Made by a program: the position numbers and the translations under genes. From the NCBI GenBank assembly GCA_022432975.1, contig CM039506.1, forward strand, positions 18,818,531-18,882,530: 64,000 nt of DNA, given 5' to 3'. Below are positions 10,956-21,325 of this stretch, in pieces. This DNA comes from Begonia masoniana. Lineage: Eukaryota; Streptophyta; Magnoliopsida; Cucurbitales; Begoniaceae. Positions within the stretch are counted from its first letter, which is position 1. Each line of letters begins with the position of its first letter. Under the pieces are notes generated by a model. It did not search any database. It saw only the letters and a list, made by a program, of their open reading frames with translations, and was not told the DNA's origin.

Positions 10956-11569
10956 AAAAAAAAAATGAAGCTTATTGGGTCTCAATACCTTCGTTCGTAT
11001 CACTTCCAGTAAAGCTTGAAGGGGAAACTGAGACTTCAGTTGTAACAACAAGTCATGTACGTCACTCCAGTAGCTTTGATAACGTTCATGTTCGTCTCTT
11101 TGGAACAAATCATTGAAGTTGGAAAGTTCTTTACTTCATCAAAACGCAGTACTAATTCCCGAATTCGCTTCCATGTAAGCTTATTGTGTCCTCATACCAC
11201 TTCGTTCTCACACTTCAAGTTAAAGCCTTGAAGGTAAATGATAACTTCAGCTTAACGAAAGTCATTTAATAGCAACCGTCTTAGCTGATACTTAGTTCGT
11301 TTTGAAACAATCGATTTGAAGTAAGTTTCTTTTTACTCATCAAACGCTTCCTAAGTCCTAATTATGCTCCATGATGGGATCTTGGTCCTCATACCTTCTT
11401 CCCATCACTTCAGTTAAAGCCTTGAAGTGAAATTGATAACTTCGTTCTAACAACAATCCATGTAACAGTGCAACCTCATTAGCATGTACATTCAGTTCTT
11501 TTGAAAAAATCGATTGATGAAGGTTCTTTTACTTCATCACACGCATTACTAATTCCTAATTACGCGTCC
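10956..11569 (+). repeat. 208-bp satellite, plus orientation, indel-rich contig start
   Basis: About three monomers, recognisable by AAGCTTATTGGGTC, ACAAGTCATG and CATTACTAA words, but with frequent single-base losses and changes compared with the clean arrays at 17-27 kb. The error pattern (random short indels, many next to homopolymers) is that of low-coverage or unpolished sequence rather than natural monomer divergence. Confidence 0.85.
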
Positions 11570-13013
11570 TAACCGAAGGGGCCCTCCAGCGGTCGGACTA
11601 CCCCGTGCGGTTAGAGGAGGGGGGTACAACCAAACCGCTACAACACGTACCGCCGTGCCTGAGCCCCACCTCGCATGACAAATCAGATGACATTCATAAT
11701 TACAGTACAATGAAGCTGGTATCGGCCTACCCTTAATCGTCCTCGCACGATAGATCAAGAGGCCCCCAATTCGGCCACATAGTTTTCAGAAAACTGTGCA
11801 GTGCAGAATTCGTTTTCATGCCAAGTTAAAATACGTGATCATGGACAGTTCCAATATAAAGTAAACAAACAATCACTGCGTACCTCAAGACTTTAAGTGA
11901 AAATTAACCTTACAAAACGTTTAAAAACCTAACTAGCCCAACGCAAAGCATTTAAAACATCAATCCTCCAAGATCCTCTACGCGAAATCGCAGTACGGTG
12001 TAGGCCAATCGGCCAGAGTAAGTCACGAGAACTACCTTGGGCGCACTGAACCTCAAGCTCGTCCACTTGGAGCGTTCCCTAAATCAATTTAGAATCATCG
12101 ACTTTAAACCGAATTAAGAACTTCTAACGTCCAAATTGATAAAAACCAACTAAGAAATTTCCTAATATTTCAACTTAACTTATCGAGCCGTTTATCCATA
12201 ATCACGCTCGAACCCAGAAATCCAATGTCCGAGTTTTTCCGAAAACCTCGGTATTTCTCAATTTTTAAAATTTCACAAATTTGATTTATTTCCTCCAATA
12301 CCGTTTGAATCCTGCGTTATATACTTACTCAGGGCTACCCTATTATTACAAACCCTAATTCGCAATTTGACAACCCTACGGAAACCTAAACGTGACATCG
12401 TTCCGAATAGAAAACTAACGCTAGGATTCTAGATTCCATACCTAGGATAGCGAGAGGAGAACAAGAACGCAGACGGCCGGAAAACGGGGTCGGATTGTTG
12501 GAAGATCGTCTGGCGGCTCGCGTGAGAGAAGCTCTCTTTTACGTGGATCAAGAATAAAAAGAGAGAAAGTGAGGAAAAGAGAGAAAAGTTAGGTGATTTA
12601 ATAATTTTTGCCAAATTAACCAAATTGCCCTTAGCTCTTATTTCTATTTTGTTTCTCCTTCGGTTCGTTAATCGTCCCAACTCTTCGGGATTCCGAATTT
12701 CCCATATTTTGCCAATAACTTCTATTCATGCCAGGACATTTTATTAAAACTGTCCGGTACTCGCGTTTGGACCTCATTTGCTATTTTTACGTGAACGTCC
12801 TTTTACATTACGAAAATGTATTTACTCGGAATATAGCGTTACTCTCCGAAATTTTTAAAAATTTCTATAATTTCCTTAAAATTCTGATTATTCCTTGATC
12901 GTAATGACTCTTTTTCTTTCGTAAAACGACCCTATTGTGACATAGTATACCAAAAATGCAACATATAGCATAAAATATGAATATTCTAAAAATCCGTACA
13001 AACCGGATATACA
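11570..13013 (-). mobile_element. LTR-1 fragment, minus strand, missing its 3' part
   Basis: The plus strand ends with AACCGGATATACA at 13013, the reverse complement of the LTR-1 start (TGTAATATCCGG at 27533), so the 5' end is present. Moving left it is collinear with LTR-1 through the promoter, the splice-flanked segment (12036-12078, here 43 nt) and the GGCC palindrome, then stops abruptly at about 11570 next to CGGTTAGG, losing about the last 1 kb. Satellite at the left stops after its GCGTCC word and on the right resumes about 45 bp earlier in the monomer, so there is no simple target duplication. A recombined or deleted solo LTR, or a misassembled junction, could explain this. It also contains scattered indels. 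Confidence 0.8.
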
Positions 13014-14987
13014 CTTTTACTCATCCAACGCAATACAAAATCCTATTAAGCGTCCATAACCTTATTGTGTCCTCAATCACTTCGTCTCATCACTTCAAGT
13101 TAAACCTTGAAGTGAAAATTAAACTTCGGTTGTCAACCACAAGTCTGTACAGTCAACCTCATTAACTTGATACGTTCAGTTCTTTTGAAACAAAATCGAT
13201 TGAAGTCAGGTTCTTTTACTTCATCAAACGCATTACTAAAGCCTAATTACGTCGTCCACGAAGCTATTAGTTCCTCAATACCTTCGTCCTCATGACTCAA
13301 GGTTAAAGACTTGAAGGTTAAATGTGTAAATCGGATTGTAACAAAAGTCATGTACAGTCACTCATTAGCTTGATACATTCATTCTTTTGGAACAAATCGA
13401 TTGAATGCAGGTTCTTTTACTTCATCAAACGCAATTACTAGGTCCTAATTACGGTCCATGAAGCTATTGGGTTCCGCAATACACTCGTTCCACCCCTTCC
13501 GTTAAAGCTTGACGGTGAAATGGAGACTTCAGTTGTAACAACAAGTCATGTACAGTCAACCTCAATAGCTTGATACGTTCAGTTCTTTTGAAACAATCGA
13601 TTGAAGTGAAGGGTTCTTTTACTTTATCAAACACATTACTAAGTCCTAATTACGCATCCATGAAGCTTATTCGGTCCCAATACACGTCGTTCTCATCTAC
13701 TTCAAGTTAAAAGCCTTAAAGGTTAAATGGATAACTTTCGTTGTAACAACCAAGTCATGTAAACAATCACCTCATTAGCTTGATACGTTCAGTTCTTTTG
13801 AACAAATCGCATCGAAATGAAGGTTCTTTTACTTCATCAAATGTATTACTAAGTCCTAATTACGCGTCCATGATGCTTATTGGGTCCTCAATACACTTCG
13901 TTCTCATCACTTCAAGTTAAAGCCTTGAAGGTGAAATGGATAACTTCGGTTGTAACAAAAAGTCATGTAACAGTCAAATCTCATTAGCTTGATACGTTCA
14001 ATTCTTTGGAAACAAATCAATTGAAGTGAAGGTTCTTTTACTTCATCAAACGCATTACTAAGTCCAAATTATGCGTCTATGATGCTTATTGGGTCCCTCA
14101 ATACACTTCGTTCTCATCACTTCAAGTTAAAGGTCTTGAAGTGAAATGGATAACTTCAGGTTGTAACAACAAGTCATGTAACAGTCAATCTCATTAGCTT
14201 GATATACTTCAGTTCTTTTGAACAAATCGATTGAAGTGAAGGTTCTTTTACGTTCATCAAACGCATTACTAATTTCTAATTACGCGTCCATGAAGCTTAT
14301 TGGGTCCTCAATACACTTCGTTCTCATCACTTCCAGTTAAAGCCTTGAAGGTGAAATGGATAACTTCATTGTAACAACAAGTCATGTGAACAGTCAACCT
14401 CATTAGCTTGATACGTTCAGTTCTTTTGAAACAATCGATTGAAGTGAAGGTTCTTTTACTTCATCAAATGCATTACTAAGTCCTATGACGCGTCCATGAC
14501 GCTATATTGGTCCTCATACACATCGTCTCACACTTCCAGTTAATCCTGGAAGGAGAATGGATAAACTTCACGTTTACAACAATCAGTAACATCACCTCAT
14601 TAGCTTATCGTTCAGTTCTTTTGGAACAATCGATTGAGTGAATGTTCGTTTACTTCTCAAACGCATTACTAAGTCCTATTACCGCCCCTCGAAGCTTATT
14701 GGGTCCTCAACAAACTTCGTTCTCAATCACTTCCAGTTAAAGCCTTGAAGGTGAAATGGATAACTTCAGTTGTAACAAACAAGCATGTAACTGTCAACTC
14801 ATAGCTTGATAAGTTCAGTTCTTTTGAAACAAATCGAGTGAAGTGAAGGTTCTTTTAACTTCATCAAACGCATTACTATCATAATTGACGCAACCTGAAG
14901 CTATTGGGTCCTCAATACACTTCGTTCTCATCAACTTCCAGTTAAAGCCCTGCAATGTGAAATGGTAACTTCAGTTGTAACAACAAG
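13014..14987 (+). repeat. 208-bp satellite, plus orientation, moderately noisy
   Basis: Nine to ten monomers between the LTR-1 fragment and the LTR-2 solo LTR. Small indels are frequent at first, fewer around 13.9-14.4 kb and frequent again at 14.5-14.9 kb. The last five bases, ACAAG (14983-14987), are the target duplication of the LTR-2 insertion. Confidence 0.9.
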
Positions 14988-15111
14988 TGTAGCACCCGGT
15001 TCCATAAACCCCAATTTATTTTGTCAATTAAGAATGTGCAATATGGGTTAGGTTAATGAATGGATATGCAAGGGCATTATGTGTAAATTAAAAACTTATT
15101 AGTGGATAACC

Positions 15112-15120
15112 TATTTAAAA
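15112..15120 (+). promoter_or_regulatory. TATA-like box of LTR-2
   Basis: TATTTAAAA in an AT-rich stretch about 120 bp inside the LTR, followed about 30 bp later by a change to GC-richer, pyrimidine-rich sequence starting GAGCTAGCCGCC, which would be the transcribed leader. Inference from position and composition. Confidence 0.45.
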
Positions 15121-15450
15121 AGAATTTATTGAGCTAGCCGCCACCATTCATTCTTGCTCTCGGGTTTCAGCTCAAACCAGCAGACTTCCAGAGGCGATTT
15201 CCTTCCCCGAATCTGTTCGACGAGCTAGGTAAGTTTCTACCTCGATTTTTCTGACTTAGTAACTAAGGAAGATGTATGGGGAAGTGTTAGATAGTATTTT
15301 GGGAACTCATCAGGAAAGTGAGTAGATACGGTTTAGCATAGAATCAGTAATGCTTGGCGATCAGAACTCCCAACTATTCCCTTAGGTTTTCTTGAATGCC
15401 TTAGAATGAGGTTTAGTACAGGTTGACTTAATGTTCTGTTTATGTTCTAG

Positions 15451-15498
15451 GTGAGAAAGATCCGAAGAGCTCCTAACCGAGCACTCGCCAAGAATCCA
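15451..15498 (+). other. 48-nt splice-flanked segment in LTR-2 (candidate mini-exon)
   Basis: Preceded by TATGTTCTAG and followed by GTAAGTAG. An upstream donor-like GAGCTAG|GTAAGTTT at 15238/15239 would give a first intron of 212 nt. The layout mirrors that of LTR-1, where a 45-nt segment sits between TAG and GTAAGT. Confidence 0.4.
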
Positions 15499-15661
15499 GT
15501 AAGTAGAGTTTGTTTGTGCCTTCGGGCCTACATCACAAAACAGTAGGGTTTATGTATGTTTCGTATGTTTATTTTCCAGTTGTCATGCATCATGTTTTTG
15601 AAAGATTACGAAAATGAATTTACATGAAACACATGGTAAGTGTGAGCAGGATGATCAGAAC

Positions 15662-15861
15662 AACTGTTAAGGGGGATTAATCCGCCCCTTAACTGAGAAC
15701 AGAGGATTGAGGTTTTGGGAAAAGTGATCCGCTTCCAATCCTACAGGGGATCAGACCAGTTAACTGTTAAGGGAATTAATCAGCCCCTTAATTGAGATCA
15801 GAGGATGTATGCTTTGGGGAATGACTGATCCACTTTCCCATCGTACAGAGGAATCAACAGA
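15662..15861 (+). repeat. 100-bp tandem duplication with embedded palindrome in LTR-2
   Basis: Two units start AACTGTTAAGGG at 15662 and 15762, exactly 100 bp apart, each with a GATC-containing middle and a TACAG(A/G)GGA word near the end. The first contains a near-perfect palindrome (15666-15693): GTTAAGGGG and CCCCTTAAC flank GATTAATC. The second unit keeps a weaker version. Confidence 0.8.
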
Positions 15862-16500
15862 GAACGAATTTGAATACAACTGAGATGAGAAAGTAGAGAC
15901 CGCATGTTTAGGGAAATTATTACTTCATTGATCCATTTCATTCACCGCTCTACTTGCTTAGCATTAGGCTAATAGATGAGTTTTGTGATGTAGGTGAAGA
16001 AGTTACTGAAGGTATGTTTACCGACCAACATGAGGAATAGGCTGGTTGGAGGAGCATTTACAGGCATCGGTTTGGTCATCTGTTGAGGCGGTTTAATCCA
16101 TGGCTGCAGGTGTTGAGTTGGGAGTAACTAGTTCAGTATAGATGTTTTACTGAAAATTTTATTACAATAGTGGTTTCAAAGCTTTGAAAACATTTTTGAG
16201 AATCTCTGATATTGGTATTCTGTTGGATTTTGAAAACATTGTTTTTACTGAATTTGGGAAGGGCAGTGATTTGGTTTGTTTCTGGATGTTTAGTTTTGTC
16301 GTTTTGCCTATCGGAAGGTGCCTTCAGTAAATTCGTTGGATGAGAGAGAGAACATCCGGCTGACGTCATCGGCAGGTGCAAGTCGCAAAACCTGTAGTTT
16401 TGCTATCGGCAGATGTAGCGTATATTTTAATCTTATCGGAAGGAGTCGTAATGTCGTTGTCGATGGATGTCGCCTGCTTGTCTATCGGCAGATGGAAATC

Positions 16501-16620
16501 TATCGGTAGATGAAGTTATGTTGACTCCATCGGCAGATGAGGTTATGTTGACTTCATCGGCAGATGAAGTTATGTTGACTTCATCGGCAGATGTAGTTGG
16601 GTTGGCTTGTCGGTAGATGG
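16501..16620 (+). repeat. 27-bp minisatellite in LTR-2
   Basis: CATCGGCAGATG-type units start at 16501, 16528, 16555, 16582 and 16609, spaced exactly 27 bp. Degenerate copies of the CATCGGCAGATG core are scattered from about 16305 to 16705. Because 27 is divisible by three, the minus strand shows a nine-residue peptide repeat in a short open frame, which I do not regard as a gene. Confidence 0.88.
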
Positions 16621-19600
16621 TGGTGCGTTGTTTGTACACGTCATCGGTAGAAACCTCCTAATTCCTATTTCTGCTTCTTCCGTTGACTTTGTCGTCGGCA
16701 GATGTGTTCGACTTCGGCAACTTCACGGGCATTCTGCGTTTATTTTTTTTAGCTTTACGTCTTTTAGCCAATTACTCTTAACACTACCAACAGTCATTTT
16801 AAAATGTTTTCACTGGTCACTTAGCTTCATTGATGTCCAATTGATTTTCCGCTGCAAGTTTTAAAATATATTTAGTTTTAGAAAAAGTCAAATTTTGGCT
16901 GTCGAGTGAAATTTTAAATCTTGCATCAAGACGTCATGGTTCGGTTCAGCGTTATGAGTAGCAAACTGGGTTCAGATAACTCGGGGCGTTACAACAAGTA
17001 AAGTAACAATCAATCTCATTAGCTTAATACGTTCAGTTCTTTTGGAACAAATCGATTGAAGTAAAGGTTCTTTTACTTCATCAAACGCATTACTAAGTCC
17101 TATTTACGCGACCATGAAGCTTATTGGGTCCTCAATACACTTCGTTCTCATCACTTCCAGTTAATGCCTGGAAGGTGAAATGGATAACTTCAGTTGTAAC
17201 AACAAGTCAAGTAACAGTCAACTTCATTAGCTTGATACGTTCAGTTCTTTTGGAACAGATCAATTGAAGTGAAGGTTCTTTTACTTCATCAAACGCATTA
17301 CTAAGTTCAAATTACGCGTCCATGAAGCTTATTGGGTCCTCAATACACTTCGTTCTCATCACTTCCAGTTAAAGCCTGGAAGGTGAAATGGATAACTTCA
17401 GTTGTAACAACAAGTCATGTAACAATCAATCTCATTAGCTTGATACGTTCAGTTCTTTTGGAACAAATCGATTGAAGTGAAGGTTCTTTTACTTCATCAA
17501 ACGTATTACTAAGTCCTATTTACGCGACCATGAAGCTTATTGGGTCCTCAATACACTTCGTTCTCATCACTTCCAGTTAAAGCCTGGAAGGTGAAATGGA
17601 TAACTTCTGTTGTAACAACAAGTCATGTATCAGTCAACCTCCATAGCTTGATACGTTCAGTTTTTTTGAAACAAATCGATTGAAGTGAAGGTTCTTTTAC
17701 TTCATCAAACGCATATTACTAAGTCCTAATTACGCGTCCATGAAGCTAATTGCGTCCTCAATACACTTCGTTCTCATCACTTCAAGTTAAAGCCTTGAAG
17801 GTGAAATGGATAACTTCGGTTGTAACAACAAGTCATGTAACAGTCAACCTCATTAGCTTGATACGTTAAGTTCTTTTCGAACAAATCGAATTGAAGTGAA
17901 GGTTCTTTTACTTCATCAAAACGTATTACTATGTCCTAATTATGCGTCCATGAAGCTTATTGGGTCCTCAATACACTTCGTTCTCATACTTCAGTTAAAG
18001 CCTTGAAGGTGAAATGGATAACTTCCGTTGTAACAACAAGTCAAGTAACAGTCAACCTCATTAGCTTGATACGTTCAGTTCCTTTGGAACAAATTGATTG
18101 AAGTGAAGGTTCTTTTACTTCATCAAACGCATTACTAAGTCCTAATTACGCGTCCATGAAGCTTATTGGGTCCTCAATACACTTCGTTCTCATCACTTCC
18201 AGTTAAAGCCTTGAAGGTGAAATGGATAACTTCAGTTGTAACAACAAGTCATGTAACAGTCAACACTCATTAGCTTGATACTTCAGTTATTTGGAACAAA
18301 TCGATTGAAGTGAAGGTTCTTTTACTTCATCAAACGCATTACTAAGTCCTAATTACGCGTGCATGAAGCTTATTGGGTCCTCAATACACTTCGTTCTCAT
18401 CACTTCCAGTTAAAGCCTTGAAGGTGAAATGGATAACTTCTGTTGTAACAACAAGTCATGTATCAGTCAACCTCATTAGCTTGATAAGTTCAGTTCTTTT
18501 GAAACAAATCGATTGAAGTGAAGGTTCTTTTACTTCATCAAACGCATTACTAAGTCCTAATTACGCGTCCATGAAGCTTATTGCGTCCTCAATACACTTC
18601 GTTCTCATCACTTCAAGTTAAAGCCTTGAAGGTGAAATGGATAACTTCGGTTGTAACAACAAGTCATGTAACAGTCAACCTCATTAGCTTGATACGTTAA
18701 GTTCTTTTGAAACAAATCGATTGAAGTGAAGGTTCTTTTACTTCATCAAACGTATTACTATGTCCTAATTACGCGTCCATGAAGCTTATTGGGTCCTCAA
18801 TACACTTCGTTCTCATGACTTCAAGTTAAAGCCTTGAAGGTGAAATGGATAACTTCCGTTGTAACAACAAGTCATGTAACAGTCAACCTCATTAGCTTGA
18901 TACGTTCAGTTCTTTTGGAACAAATTGATTGAAGTGAAGGTTCTTTTACTTCATCAAACGCATTACTAAGTCCTAATTATGCGTTCCTGATGCTTATTGG
19001 GTCCTCAATACACTTCGTTCTCATCACTTCCAGTTAAAGTCTTGAAGGTGAAATGGATAACTTCAGTTGTAACAACAAGTCATTTAACAGTCAACCTCAT
19101 TAGCTTGATACGTTCAGTTATTTTGGAACAAATCGATTGAAGTGAAGGTTCTTTTACTTCATCAAACGCATTACTAAGTCCTAATTACGCGTGCATGAAG
19201 CTTATTGGGTCCTCAATACACTTCGTTCTCATCACTTCCAGTTAAAGCCTTGAAGGTGAAATGGATAACTTCTGTTGTAACAACAAGTCATGTATCAGTC
19301 AACCTCATTAGCTTGATAAGTTCAGTTCTTTTGAAACAAATCGATTGAAGTGAAGGTTCTTTTACTTCATCAAACGCATTACTAAGTCCTAATTACGCGT
19401 CCATGAAGCTCATTGCGTCCTCAATACACTTCGTTCTCATCACTTCAAGTTAAAGCCTTGAAGGTGAAATGGATAACTTCGGTTGTAACAACAAGTCGTG
19501 TAACAGTCAACCTCATTAGCTTGATACGTTAAGTTCTTTTGAAACAAATCGATTGAAGTGAAGGTTCTTTTACTTCATCAAATGTATTACTAAGTCCTAA

Positions 19601-20589
19601 TTACGCGTCCATGAAGCTTATTAAGTCCTCAATACACTTCGTTCTCATGACTTCAAGTTAAAGCCTAGAAGGTGAAATGGATAAATTCGGTTGTAACAAC
19701 AAGTCATCTAACAGTCAACCTCATTAGCCTTATACGTTCAGTTCTTTTGGAACAAATCGATTGAAGTGAAGGTTCTTTTACTTAATCAAACGCATTACTA
19801 AGTCCTAATTACGCGTGCATGAAGCTTGATGGGTCCTCAATACACTTCGTTCTCATCACTTCCAGTTAAAGCCTTGAAGGTGAAATGGATAACTTCTGTT
19901 GTAACAACAAGTCATGTAACAGTCAACCTCATTAGCTTGATACGTTCAGCTCTTTTGAAACAAATCGATTGAAGTGAAGGTTCTTTTACTTCATCAAACG
20001 CATTACTAAGTCCTAATTACGCGTCCATGAAGCTTATTGGCGTCCTCAATACACTTCGTTCTCATCACTTCAAGTTAAAGCCTTGAAGGTGAAATGGATA
20101 ACTTCGGTTGTAACAACAAGTCATGTAACAGTCAACCTCATTAGCTTGATACGTTAAGTTTTTTGAAACAAATCGATTGAAGTGTAGGTTCTTTTACTTC
20201 ATCAAAAGTATTACTAAGTCCTAATTACGCGTCCATGAAGCTTATTAAGTCCTCAATACACTTCGTTCTAATGACTTCAAGTTAAAGCCTTGAAGGTGAA
20301 ATGGATAAATTCGGTTGTAACAACAAGTCATGTAACCGTCAACCTCATTAGCTTGATACGTTCAGTTCTTTTGGAACAAATTGATTGAAGTGAAGGTTCC
20401 TTTACTTCATCAAACGCATTACTAAGTCTTAATTATGCGTCCATGATGCTAATTGGGTCCTCAATACACTTTGTTCTCATAACTTCAGTTAAAGCCTTGA
20501 AGGTGAAATGGATAAATTCAGGTTGTACAAACAAAGTCATGTAACAGTCAACCTCATCACTTATTAGCTTGATACCGTTCAGTTCTTTT

Positions 20590-21325
20590 ACTTCATCAAA
20601 CGCATTACTAAGTCCTAATTACGGGTCCATGAAGCTTATTGTGCCCTCAATACACTTCATTCTCATCACTTCAAGTTAAAGCCTGAAGGTGAAATGGATA
20701 ACTTCGGTTTGTACCAACAAGTCATGTAACAGTCAACTCATTAGCTTGATACATTCAGTTCTTTTGAAACAAATCGATTGAAGTGAAGGTTCTTTTACTT
20801 CATCAACGCATTACTAAGTCCTAATACGCGTCCATGAAGCTTATTGGGTCCACAATACACTTTGTTTCTTATCACTTCCAGTTAAAGCCTTGAAGGTGAA
20901 ATGGATAACTTCAGTTGTAACAACAAGTCATGTAACAGTCAACCTCATTAGCTTGATACGTTCAGTTCTTTTGAAACAATCGATGAAGTGAAGGGGGGTT
21001 CTTTTACTTCATCAACGAATTACTAAGTCCTAATTACGCGTCCATGAAGTTTATTAAGTCCTCAATACACTTCGTTCTCATAACTTCAAGTTAAAGCCTT
21101 GAAGGTGAAATGGATAAATTCGGTTGTTCAAACAAGTCATGTAACAGTCAACCTCATTAGCTTGATACGTTCAGTTCTTTTGGAACAAATTGATTGAAGT
21201 GAAGGTTCTTTTACTTCATCAAACGCATTACTAAGTCCTAATTACGTGTGCATGAAGCTTATTAAGTCCTCAATACATTTCGTCCTCATGACTTCAAGTT
21301 AAAGGCTTGAAGGTGAAATGGATAA
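20590..21325 (+). repeat. Block duplication within the array, copy 1 (offset 3,522 bp), locally noisy
   Basis: Matches 24112-24845 through private variants in order: ACGGGTCCATG with GTGCCCTC (20623 and 24145), GGGTCCACAATACAC, TTTATTAAG with GTTGTTCAAAC, and ACGTGTGCATG with TTTCGTCC. This copy carries extra small indels (for example GAAGGGGGGTTC at 20991-21002) that the other lacks. Confidence 0.8.

Larger units (their letters stand above)
14988..16993 (+). mobile_element. Solo LTR, family LTR-2, 2,006 bp, with 5-bp target duplication
   Basis: It starts TGTAGCACCCGG and ends GGGGCGTTACA, with ACAAG repeated immediately outside both ends (14983-14987 and 16994-16998). No primer-binding site, coding region or second LTR is present, so this is a solo LTR left after recombination between the two LTRs of an inserted element. 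Inside, in order: a TATA-like box (15112), a donor-like AG|GTAAGT (15238), a 48-nt splice-flanked segment (15451-15498), a 100-bp tandem duplication (15662-15861) and a 27-bp minisatellite (16501-16620). It shares no obvious overall sequence with LTR-1. LTR length suggests a Ty3/gypsy element, but no family can be assigned from this sequence alone. Confidence 0.9.

Noticed and set aside
10707..11116. Open frames of 110-133 codons on both strands near the gap
   Set aside because: They run through the 100 N and are joined only by unknown sequence, with poly-T and poly-A on either side.
16433..16639. Minus-strand 68-codon frame with a nine-residue repeat
   Set aside because: It is the translation of a 27-bp minisatellite within a solo LTR; the periodic peptide follows from 27 being divisible by three.
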